A model generated the notes under the pieces. It was not told where the DNA came from. It saw only the letters and a program-made list of their open reading frames with translations, and made no database searches. Shown here piece after piece: positions 1-5,095 of a stretch of DNA of 8,390 nt. This stretch comes from Thermoplasmata archaeon (GTDB lineage Archaea > Thermoplasmatota > Thermoplasmata > Thermoplasmatales > Thermoplasmataceae): NCBI GenBank assembly GCA_021826835.1, contig JAKAYH010000077.1:1-8390 (forward strand), given 5' to 3'. Position 1 is the first letter of the stretch; every line of letters begins with the position of its first letter. The position numbers and the translations under genes are program-made.

Positions 1-563
1 TCCGATCTAAAGGATTCCAGAAGATAGTATTCCGTGCTTGGCAGTGATATTCCTCCCTGAACAATGTAAAAAGCGTAGATGTCACTCTTCTTCATGTCTC
101 CATAAGATTCGTAGGAGAACATTGGTCCTATCCCCATCCTGTGCATTTTTGATACGGAAGTTATTAAGTCATCCCTGTCCTTGATATTATTGATTATGTC
201 AAGAAGCGGTTCAATAGGTTTGAATCTTAATTTCTCAAGTAGATCGGTATTCATTGCGGAAAGATAGAAATCGGCAAGTTTTCTCTCCTCACTATTTTCC
301 TGGAATTCATCACTTAAAGCACATTTCTCAAGAATCTTTCCTAGTACATATCTGTTGTATTCAATGAGCTCGGTAGAGGATCCCCATTCAACTTTATCCT
401 CAGGAATCTCATTGATGTCATCCCATTTTCCACAGGAATAGCGATAAAAATTCCTGTCGGGGGAAACTGATCGGTCCATGAAATCAACAGAGAATCTTGG
501 CATTTCAGGAAAATCGCTGTCATTTATTTTCTCTATGGCTCCTCTTATTTCGCTTCTTTTCAT
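1..563 (-). CDS. M13-family (neprilysin/PepO-like) zinc metallopeptidase, N-terminal part
   Basis: Reading the minus strand from the ATG at 563 gives 187 uninterrupted codons running off the left edge, so only the N-terminal part is here. Recognisable M13 N-domain features are SVDFMDRSVSPDRNFYRYSC (about residues 25-44), followed by GKW, IPEDKVEWGS (53-62), and the GGISLPSTEYYL segment (170-181), matching the family patterns D-x-S-V-x-P..DFYxYAxGxW, IPxDxxxWG and GLxLPxxxYY. The catalytic HExxH lies in the missing C-terminal part and cannot be checked. There is no N-terminal hydrophobic stretch, so the enzyme is probably cytosolic, like bacterial PepO, and would trim oligopeptides. The Cys that usually precedes DDFY is replaced (SPDRNF). 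An in-frame TGA lies just upstream, and no ATG lies between it and 563, so the start is well fixed. No Shine-Dalgarno is seen; a leaderless or short-leader mRNA is likely. Confidence 0.88.
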   Translation of the reverse strand, partial: MKRSEIRGAIEKINDSDFPEMPRFSVDFMDRSVSPDRNFYRYSCGKWDDINEIPEDKVEWGSSTELIEYNRYVLGKILEKCALSDEFQENSEERKLADFYLSAMNTDLLEKLRFKPIEPLLDIINNIKDRDDLITSVSKMHRMGIGPMFSYESYGDMKKSDIYAFYIVQGGISLPSTEYYLLESFRS

Positions 564-584
564 TATAACAGGACAGTATCATTG

Positions 585-598
585 GTTATTTATTTTTG
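585..598 (-). promoter_or_regulatory. TATA-type promoter of the M13 peptidase gene
   Basis: On the minus strand, AAAAATAAAT (597-588) lies about 29 bases before the ATG at 563. This is the spacing expected of an archaeal TATA box serving a transcript with almost no leader. It is called from position and composition only, in an AT-rich background. Confidence 0.5.
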
Positions 599-631
599 TG
601 AATATCAATCTCAACATAATATTCTAAATTA

Positions 632-643
632 ATGTATATACAT
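632..643. promoter_or_regulatory. 12-bp perfect palindrome upstream of the M13 gene
   Basis: ATGTATATACAT is its own reverse complement and lies about 70 bases before the peptidase start and about 40 before its TATA box. It could be an operator for a dimeric regulator, or simply AT-rich sequence with TATA character on both strands. No copy was noticed elsewhere in the window. Confidence 0.3.
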
Positions 644-668
644 AACTCAAAAATATCAATGTTCAAAT

Positions 669-681
669 CTGGAAATTCCAG
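669..681. repeat. Short inverted repeat CTGGAA-A-TTCCAG
   Basis: Two perfect 6-base arms flank a single A, between the divergence-side promoter of the M13 gene and the 3' end of the broken zinc-ribbon gene. A regulator site is possible, but there is no direct link to a regulator. The surrounding 564-767 stretch holds no gene that I can see. Confidence 0.25.
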
Positions 682-767
682 GAATCACACAAAATGCCAC
701 GTTGCTCAATCGTTCAGGTTCAAAAAGTCAAGATCATGATTACAAAAATTTTTGAAAAGTAATCTTT

Positions 768-1014
768 TCAGTCGTAGCCACAACCGCACTGTATTGATTC
801 AACCTCGCTCTCATGTTCCGCTCCGCATGAAGGACATACATGCCTTCCAAACTCTTCACATACTGTTTCCATATTTTTTCATCAATATATATGATATAAG
901 GTTTGTCGTAGTAAGTTTCGTCATTTGTGTGGTTTTGGATCAAATTGTTGTGGTAGAGTGGCGACTCAGTATAGACAGCGTTTCTGCACTCATTTTATTA
1001 TTGGCATCAGACAT
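768..1014 (-). pseudogene. Frameshifted small protein with a C-terminal zinc ribbon
   Basis: Three minus-strand frames each supply a protein-like piece that continues the previous one. Frame 1 opens at ATG 1014 (MSDANNKMSAE) and stops at 942-940. Frame 2 is open from a stop at 997-995 and reads YHNNLIQNHTNDE, then YIIYIDEKIWKQYVKSLEG, to about 845. Frame 3 then gives RHVCPSCGAEHESEVESIQC, ending GCGYD and TGA at 770-768. The last piece is a clear zinc ribbon with CPSC and a C-x-C partner pair. In frame 3 alone only 34 residues from an ATG are open, and frame 2 runs past the ribbon into unrelated residues. The simplest reading is a former protein of about 82 residues with two frameshifts (or sequencing errors). 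The first junction is weaker than the second. The family is not recognised; the ribbon suggests nucleic-acid or metal binding. The opposite-strand open frame here is read as a shadow. Confidence 0.5.
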
Positions 1015-1033
1015 CCGAATCATGAAGTTTATC

Positions 1034-1041
1034 ATTTATAA
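1034..1041 (-). promoter_or_regulatory. TATA box of the broken zinc-ribbon gene
   Basis: TTATAAAT on the minus strand is centred about 24 bases before ATG 1014, within a longer A/T tract. This spacing fits a leaderless transcript starting at MSDANN rather than at the earlier in-frame ATG 1023. An intact promoter before a broken gene suggests recent decay. Confidence 0.45.
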
Positions 1042-1201
1042 TTTATTTTTATAAGTAAGAGATACAAAATGACGAGGCTATTTAAACGAAATAAAAATTT
1101 ATAATATGACAAATCGACAGATGACTAATTTCAGAATAAGAGGTTATCTGGTTGTCGTTCCAGTGGAAACTCAGATTCGGAAAATCTTGAAACACCGGTG
1201 T

Positions 1202-1227
1202 AAAAAAAATTGGTGATTTGGAAAAAA
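1202..1227 (-). terminator. U-tract terminator after the transporter gene
   Basis: On the transcribed minus strand, T6 (1227-1222) and T8 (1209-1202) follow 13 to 38 bases beyond the transporter stop at 1240. Archaeal RNA polymerase terminates on such U-tracts without needing a hairpin. A 10-bp palindrome ACACCGGTGT (1192-1201) abuts the T8 tract. The remaining bases to about 1040 contain no recognisable gene. Confidence 0.5.
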
Positions 1228-1239
1228 TGATAGATGCAC

Positions 1240-2304
1240 TCACTCCCCGACTTTTTCCTGCCACATCCTGTCAATCATCATATCCTTGTTTGTCAGGAAA
1301 TTCACGGTGTTATACCACGCATATATCCATATGATGTTCAACGCCAGTGCAATAAAGCCAAACAACCATAGAAGATCACTCTCACCGGTTAAGGCCATTA
1401 TCTTCAGGGTAGAGATTGAGAAAAGGCCGAGCGGGAAACCATAGGCCCAAACGCTCATGCTACCCTTGGAAGGATGGCTCAGTATTATGATTCCAACAAC
1501 CAGGAAGTTCCAGACTTCAAATCCCCAGAGGAACAGGGAGAGTATACCGGCAGTTGAAGACGAGATGTAAAAGATATGAAGGCCATTCAGAGATACCAGC
1601 GCAAGAATATTTATCACTGTAAGACTTGCAATTCCCACTGGGAGCATTGTTGTCGGGAGGGTCTGGTGGTTCTTATTTGCAACATGTCCTGCAAGTGCAA
1701 GGGAACCTATGAAGATATAGAGCATAAAGAAGATGCCCAGTCCAAATATTGTCAGGAAATAGATCGAACGGGCCACGCTTCCACCATAATACTGTATAAG
1801 ATCTGGCCCCAGGAATATGCTCGTGCCAATTGCAAGGGGAGGAATCACTATAGCATAGTTCATTTCTCGCGGCTCAATTTTTTTGGTGTATAACCTGAAT
1901 CCAAGGAGAACACCAAGCAGTAAGGCAATGGCATAGTCAACAACATAATTCAGCAGTGAAAGTTCAGCTCCGGTTGAGGAGATGCCAAAGAAATAGATCA
2001 ACTGTGCATTAGAAACAAAGCCAACTATGGGTATTATTGCAATAAAGCTCAGTCTTGTCAGGCTGTTCCAGTGCGAAAACGTCCCATCCCTGTATGTAAT
2101 TGCTCTTGCTATCCACAGGACAAGAACCACCAGGAAAATGGAAATTCCGAGAAAAGTGAATATCTCACCAACTATATTATACGGACTATAACCTGTCTGA
2201 CCGAACATAAGGATATACACTTCAGCCAGTGCAAGTGTTGCGATGGGTATTCCAAACCATTCTGAACCTATTAGGGATAGATTACTATTTGCCACATCTT
2301 TCAC
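1240..2304 (-). CDS. TDT/SLAC1-family (TehA-like) anion or dicarboxylate transporter
   Basis: This integral membrane protein of 354 residues has about ten hydrophobic segments (roughly 18-36, 44-66, 84-108, 119-137, 149-167, 180-206, 222-244, 250-277, 285-303, 311-333). It fits the TDT/SLAC1 fold of five helical hairpins around a pore. Family-like spots are the N-terminal WFGIPIATLAL, MLPVGIAS (220-227) and WAYGFPLGLFS (286-296); the Phe in the YGFP segment may match the pore-gating Phe of TehA/SLAC1, but I cannot align it. Family members carry malate, sulfite, nitrate or chloride, and the substrate cannot be told from sequence. The ORF opens at GTG 2304, one base after the upstream stop. GTG 2295 is an attractive alternative because AGGTGA (2306-2301) sits 5 bases ahead of it; that would shorten the protein by 3 residues. 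It is translationally coupled to the AhpD-like gene. Confidence 0.82.
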   Translation of the reverse strand: MKDVANSNLSLIGSEWFGIPIATLALAEVYILMFGQTGYSPYNIVGEIFTFLGISIFLVVLVLWIARAITYRDGTFSHWNSLTRLSFIAIIPIVGFVSNAQLIYFFGISSTGAELSLLNYVVDYAIALLLGVLLGFRLYTKKIEPREMNYAIVIPPLAIGTSIFLGPDLIQYYGGSVARSIYFLTIFGLGIFFMLYIFIGSLALAGHVANKNHQTLPTTMLPVGIASLTVINILALVSLNGLHIFYISSSTAGILSLFLWGFEVWNFLVVGIIILSHPSKGSMSVWAYGFPLGLFSISTLKIMALTGESDLLWLFGFIALALNIIWIYAWYNTVNFLTNKDMMIDRMWQEKVGE

Positions 2305-2306
2305 CT
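2301..2306 (-). promoter_or_regulatory. Ribosome binding site AGGTGA favouring GTG 2295 for the transporter
   Basis: AGGTGA complements the archaeal 16S 3' end (UCACCU). It starts inside the stop codon of the preceding gene and lies 5 bases from GTG 2295. That spacing supports the shorter start and reinitiation after the AhpD-like gene. Confidence 0.5.
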
Positions 2307-3052
2307 TATTTTCTTCCTCTCGGGTTTACCATCATCTTCAGTATATCAATGGAGGATGTGAGTGCCTTATTCCCGGTTATAAAGCGTGAAACTGCTATTG
2401 TATCAACCACTTCATCAATTTTTCCACCAGAGTTGAAATACGCATTCAGATACACACTGGCGCAATCCGGATCTCTTATAGAAATGCTGATGCCATAAGC
2501 AATCAGAAATACATATTTCTTCTCTATCTCAAAAGGTGAGAGCAGAAATGTCTTTTCCCTTATATGCTCGTTCAGGAGGTCAAAGGAGATTTTTGAAAGA
2601 ATTTCAAGATTTTCCGGTGGATTTTCAAATCCATTTGTTTTCGCTATATTCTTGAGTATGTTTTCAACCTCTGAACTCTGAGCATCTGAGCCTGAATGTA
2701 ATGCGAATATGGAAGCAGTAGATTTCAGCGCTGAGAGAGTGGAGGACATAAGGGCCATCTTTCCGATTTTAATGACATCAAGAATTTCATTATCAGTAGC
2801 TCCAAGATTCCTTGCTAGTTCGAAATGAACTTTTGATGAGTCCTTCTGCCCGTTTGCAATGGCCACTCCAAGAGCCACAAGTGCAAGCATCTTTTTTGGA
2901 ATGGACTTCCTCCCAAGATATAACGCCATGTTTTCCCTGAATTGCTCATCTGATAATTCAGGATTCAATATTCCCAGTATCTCCACCAGCTCTGGTGTTT
3001 CTCCTATTGCGTCTTTTGCAAAGCTGTCTATTTTCTTCAAGTTATCAGTCAT
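2306..3052 (-). CDS. Two-domain carboxymuconolactone decarboxylase/AhpD-like protein lacking CxxC
   Basis: Taking ATG 3052 as start gives 248 residues. Two AhpD/CMD-type helical repeats are visible (about 37-117 and 152-242). Repeat 1 shows KKMLALVALGVAIANG, then HFELARNLGATDNEI; repeat 2 shows KKYVFLIAYGISISI, then YLNAYFNSGGKIDEV. In active AhpD a C-x-x-C pair and a His sit before A-x-x-x-G. Repeat 1 keeps the His (76) but has Q and S in the Cys places; repeat 2 keeps one Cys (197) and has Tyr (201) for the His. Classical disulfide peroxidase chemistry is therefore unlikely, and the function is unknown (decarboxylase-like, ligand-binding or structural). A TATA box about 24 bases before ATG 3052, and no Shine-Dalgarno, argue for a leaderless start here rather than the in-frame TTG 3061. 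The transporter gene follows after one base. No signal peptide or membrane segment is seen, so it is cytosolic. Confidence 0.75.
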   Translation of the reverse strand: MTDNLKKIDSFAKDAIGETPELVEILGILNPELSDEQFRENMALYLGRKSIPKKMLALVALGVAIANGQKDSSKVHFELARNLGATDNEILDVIKIGKMALMSSTLSALKSTASIFALHSGSDAQSSEVENILKNIAKTNGFENPPENLEILSKISFDLLNEHIREKTFLLSPFEIEKKYVFLIAYGISISIRDPDCASVYLNAYFNSGGKIDEVVDTIAVSRFITGNKALTSSIDILKMMVNPRGRK

Positions 3053-3071
3053 ATTTTGCAATGATTGTCTT

Positions 3072-3079
3072 CAATATAG
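3072..3079 (-). promoter_or_regulatory. TATA box of the AhpD-like/transporter operon
   Basis: CTATATTG on the minus strand is centred about 24 bases before ATG 3052. This predicts transcription beginning at or next to the start codon. A GCAAAAT element (3059-3053) lies between box and start, where a bound regulator would block initiation. Confidence 0.55.
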
Positions 3080-3090
3080 TCTATTCTCAC

Positions 3091-3124
3091 AAAAATTTGG
3101 GAAAAAGTAATAGATTACCAAAAA
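3091..3124 (-). terminator. Triple U-tract, possible terminator of the Lrp-family gene
   Basis: Three T5 runs on the minus strand (3124-3120, 3106-3102, 3095-3091) lie 57 to 90 bases beyond the regulator stop and just before the promoter of the next operon. Clustered short U-tracts are typical of weak archaeal terminators; some readthrough is possible. Confidence 0.35.
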
Positions 3125-3168
3125 TTATTAACTTAACAACCTATAAAACCGCGATAGAAACACGTTGA

Positions 3169-3183
3169 TGAATTCCAAATTCA
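3169..3183. repeat. Inverted repeat TGAATT-CCA-AATTCA at the end of the Lrp-family gene
   Basis: Two perfect 6-base arms with a 3-base spacer overlap the regulator stop codon (3183-3181) and lie about 90 bases upstream of the AhpD-like promoter. Lrp/AsnC proteins often bind AT-rich dyads of about 15 bases, so it could be an operator, but this is inference. Confidence 0.3.
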
Positions 3184-3630
3184 TTGAATTTCGTCCAGGA
3201 CAACCTGCAGATCTATGTCATAAATTCCAAATTGAGGCAGCTCCTTTCTTGCATACTCCCTTATTTCAGAACAATCTTCTCCCAGGATCTCCATTACAAA
3301 TCTTCTCTGTCCCGTTGTTATAATTGTTCTCTTGATTCGGCTTTGAGTTCTTGCAAATTTCACTATCTTATCGATCATCTCTGCCGGTACATTAAACGAT
3401 AGAAATGCCCTGCAATGCATACCAATACTTGGAAAATCGACTTGTGCCTTGCATCCTTTTATTACCCCCCTTTGCTTTAGAAGTATAATTCGATCTCTTA
3501 CTGTCCACAAGCTTTTGCCGGTCTCCTTTGAGATTTCATCGTAAGACTTTGAGCAATCCTCTTCCATAATTTCTATAATCTTGATATCCAGTGCATCTAT
3601 CTTGAACTTCTTCTCCCCATTTACGCTCAT
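3181..3630 (-). CDS. Lrp/AsnC-family transcriptional regulator
   Basis: This 149-residue protein has the usual length and layout of the family. An N-terminal helix-turn-helix covers about 13-57 (LDIKIIEIMEEDCSKSYDEI, then TGKSLWTVRDRIILLKQRGV), followed by GCKAQVDFPSIG and a C-terminal ferredoxin-like alpha/beta ligand-sensing domain (about 73-146). Such proteins form dimers to octamers, bind AT-rich sites and often respond to amino acids. The usual effector-loop residues are not clear enough to name a ligand. The start ATG 3630 is preceded by GGTGA (3641-3637) at 6-base spacing, unlike the leaderless genes nearby, so the mRNA has a leader. No convincing TATA box was found close upstream. It lies upstream of, and in the same direction as, the AhpD-like/transporter pair, a likely target. 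Confidence 0.85.
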   Translation of the reverse strand: MSVNGEKKFKIDALDIKIIEIMEEDCSKSYDEISKETGKSLWTVRDRIILLKQRGVIKGCKAQVDFPSIGMHCRAFLSFNVPAEMIDKIVKFARTQSRIKRTIITTGQRRFVMEILGEDCSEIREYARKELPQFGIYDIDLQVVLDEIQ

Positions 3631-3636
3631 CCTATC

Positions 3637-3641
3637 TCACC
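3637..3641 (-). promoter_or_regulatory. Shine-Dalgarno GGTGA of the Lrp-family gene
   Basis: GGTGA lies 6 bases before ATG 3630 and matches the archaeal anti-SD. It fixes the start and implies a transcript that begins further upstream. Confidence 0.6.
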
Positions 3642-3751
3642 GTTATATGTGCAGTATCCTCCGCAAAGATCCATCGTATCATCATAACTATGAAGCTCCC
3701 AAATTTCCTAGAATCATCCCATGCAGATTATATGGCCGATCGATCCCTTTC

Positions 3752-3799
3752 ATTTTGCTTTTTTCTATATTCAATTTTGCATATCCCCTATCATTTTGC
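3752..3799. repeat. Three ATTTTGC (GCAAAAT) repeats upstream of the Lrp-family gene
   Basis: ATTTTGC occurs at 3752-3758, 3774-3780 and 3793-3799, about two helical turns apart (22 and 19 bases). The same heptamer lies at 3053-3059, between the TATA box and start codon of the AhpD-like gene, and another at 4592-4598 upstream of the NAC gene. From base composition only one or two copies per window would be expected. The cluster may be a regulator-binding array, possibly autoregulatory for the Lrp-family protein. Confidence 0.35.
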
Positions 3800-3838
3800 A
3801 TACATTTCAGGTAGCCATCAACCAATATCAGCAGACGG

Positions 3839-3935
3839 TCTTGCGTTTCGCACCCTAATGTTTGATCAGATATTTTCATTCAATCCTATATATTTTTTCT
3901 TCGTACTGTTCTTCCTGAAACCGAGAAACGCAAGA
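3839..3935. repeat. Long-range inverted repeat with 11-base arms
   Basis: TCTTGCGTTTC (3839-3849) is the exact reverse complement of GAAACGCAAGA (3925-3935), with 75 bases between. The arms could close a structured RNA or be ends of a small decayed element. No transposase or target duplication was found. Confidence 0.3.
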
Positions 3936-4123
3936 TCAATGTTTTCCGACCCAATATTTTATGACACTATCATCCCTCACTGATTGGATTCAGTAATACA
4001 CCAAAACACGGTGCCAATAATGTTCAGGATAGATTCACTGTACATTTTCCTCAATTCCCTTCTATTGAAAGATTCTCAAAAGTTTAAGCATTTTTGAAGA
4101 CGTGTACATATAGGATAGATAAT

Positions 4124-4252
4124 ATGAAATCATAGGGAATTCCGCGTCCTATTGTTATATTTGCAGACACAGTACTTACTGAAACAGACGTGATCCTCCA
4201 TGGAGATACTAATCAAGTCATGGGACTGATCCTGGCAAATTCAAAGTATTAA
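4124..4252 (+). pseudogene. Possible gene remnant with an in-frame stop
   Basis: ATG 4124 begins MKS, is stopped by TAG at 4133, and then the same frame stays open for 38 codons to TAA 4250-4252. The reading includes PRPIVIFADTVLTETDVILH and NQVMGLILANSKY, which looks like protein rather than noise. A TATA-like TACATATAGG lies shortly upstream. The open stretch is short enough to occur by chance and I do not recognise a family, so this is only a candidate. Confidence 0.2.
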
Positions 4253-4258
4253 GGTACC

Positions 4259-4281
4259 ACAACTTTCTGGTTAAAAGTTGT
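4259..4281. repeat. Hairpin with 8-bp stem after the possible remnant
   Basis: ACAACTTT (4259-4266) and AAAGTTGT (4274-4281) are perfect complements around the 7-base loop CTGGTTA. It starts 7 bases after the stop of the possible remnant. No U-tract follows on either side, so it is not a typical terminator. Confidence 0.35.
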
Positions 4282-4394
4282 CACGGAAACAGATTCCATA
4301 AATCATAACACTCAATCGTAAACATATTGTTCAAAAAAGTCAAGACACACCTCAAGGGCGATAAATCAAACCAGCACTTAAACGGAAGCCATTA

Positions 4395-4467
4395 TGCCGT
4401 GAGCCGGGATTGAACCAGCGACCTCCAGATCTTCAGTCTGGCGCTCTCCCTACTGAGCTATCACGGC
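4395..4467 (-). tRNA. tRNA-Phe (GAA)
   Basis: A full cloverleaf of 73 bases including discriminator A is visible. The acceptor stem is GCCGTGA/TCACGGC, the D arm GCTC-AGTAGGGA-GAGC, the anticodon arm CCAGA-CTGAAGA-TCTGG with anticodon GAA, a 5-base variable loop, and the T arm GCTGG-TTCAATC-CCGGC (one G-T pair). CCA is not encoded, so the tail must be added by the CCA-adding enzyme encoded 600 bases away. There is no intron in the anticodon loop. Confidence 0.97.
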
Positions 4468-4499
4468 CTAACATGAGAATAGCCTCCAAATACTCTCGC

Positions 4500-4508
4500 T
4501 TTATTTAA
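4500..4508 (-). promoter_or_regulatory. TATA box of tRNA-Phe
   Basis: TTAAATAAA on the minus strand lies 33 to 41 bases before the tRNA 5' end. Initiation about 25 bases downstream would leave a short leader for RNase P to remove. Confidence 0.5.
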
Positions 4509-4661
4509 CATTTGCGAGATTTACCAAATTTTTCAATGAATCCAACTCAACATCTTAAATTTTTACGCAGACAAAATAGCTCACTCATGATGCAAAATAT
4601 CCAATCGATATGCTCTCTGCATCAACAAGACTCAACGATTTTTTCGGTTTCATATTGATAC

Positions 4662-4670
4662 AATAAATGA
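4662..4670 (+). promoter_or_regulatory. Probable TATA box of the NAC/cca operon
   Basis: AATAAATGA is centred about 30 bases before ATG 4697, and TTTATT follows at 4671-4676; either may be the box. No Shine-Dalgarno precedes the ATG, which fits a nearly leaderless mRNA. The region 4510-4660 contains only a 23-codon open frame (from 4588), with no sign of being a gene. Confidence 0.45.
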
Positions 4671-4696
4671 TTTATTCCAATTTGTATTAATAGGTT

Positions 4697-5071
4697 ATGC
4701 TACCGGGAAAGATGAATTCAAGAGAAATGAGAAGAATGATGCAGCAAATGGGAATAAAATCAACAGAGATGACTGACGTTAAGAGGATAGTCATGGAGGC
4801 TGGGCCCAAGAAATATATTATTGAAAATCCACAGGTTATTTCAATAGAGGCCCAGGGTCAGAAATCATTTCAGATAACGGGAAATATCAAGGAGGTACAG
4901 TCTGCATCTCCGAAAGCAGAAGAGGAAAAAAAGGAGGAATTTCCAGAATCAGATATAAGACTGGTAATGGAACAGACTGGATGTACAAGAGAAAAGGCTA
5001 TAGAATCCCTGAAAGCAAGCGAAGGAGAGCCCGCAGATGCTATAATGCATATAATATCCCAGAGTCAGTAG
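4697..5071 (+). CDS. nac: Nascent polypeptide-associated complex protein (archaeal NAC)
   Basis: This 124-residue protein has the whole archaeal NAC layout. The N-terminus, MLPGKMNSREMRRMMQQMGI, is the usual basic ribosome-contact segment. A beta-barrel NAC domain follows (about 18-66, with VKRIVMEAGPKKYIIENPQV), then an acidic/charged linker (70-83, SPKAEEEKKEE) and a C-terminal UBA domain (84-122, TGCTREKAIESLKASEGEPA). Archaeal NAC works as a homodimer that binds the ribosome near the exit tunnel and shields emerging chains. The length matches the family and the start is supported by the conserved opening residues. The CCA-adding enzyme gene follows after 24 bases and is probably in the same transcript. 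Confidence 0.95.
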   Translation: MLPGKMNSREMRRMMQQMGIKSTEMTDVKRIVMEAGPKKYIIENPQVISIEAQGQKSFQITGNIKEVQSASPKAEEEKKEEFPESDIRLVMEQTGCTREKAIESLKASEGEPADAIMHIISQSQ

Positions 5072-5095
5072 TGCAGGTTCCAGTAAAGTGAATTT

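Larger units (their letters stand above)
3642..4394. other. Long stretch without a convincing gene
   Basis: About 750 bases separate the Lrp-family gene from tRNA-Phe. Open frames of 60-100 codons occur on both strands around 3688-3983, but the plus-strand one is Phe/Ile/Tyr-rich and the minus-strand one (3879-3688) shows no recognisable domain. They overlap each other, and neither has a ribosome site. A TATATA (3892-3887) on the minus strand sits too close to ATG 3879 to start a message for it, but could drive a long leader for the regulator. Separately listed are an ATTTTGC cluster, a long-range inverted repeat, a possible gene remnant and a hairpin. The stretch may be decayed genes plus regulatory DNA. 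Confidence 0.5.

Noticed and set aside
752..1054. Plus-strand open frame of 100 codons
   Set aside because: It lies antisense to the zinc-ribbon remnant, is rich in Ile, Val and Phe without a domain, and covers that gene's promoter; the minus-strand pieces look far more like protein.
1082..1264. Minus-strand open frame of 60 codons at the transporter's 3' end
   Set aside because: It overlaps the end of the transporter out of frame and runs through the U-tract terminator; no ribosome site or known domain.
1576..1893. Cys-rich plus-strand open frame opposite the transporter
   Set aside because: Its apparent CxxC spots come from the antisense of a clearly membrane-coding frame; no promoter or ribosome site.
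3688..3983. Overlapping open frames on both strands upstream of the Lrp-family gene
   Set aside because: No recognisable domain and no ribosome site; the plus-strand composition is that of translated AT-rich noncoding DNA. I looked for transposase motifs and saw none.
4588..4660. 23-codon open frame (MMQNIQS...) before the NAC gene
   Set aside because: Too short, no ribosome site and no similarity that I recognise; more likely part of the NAC upstream region.
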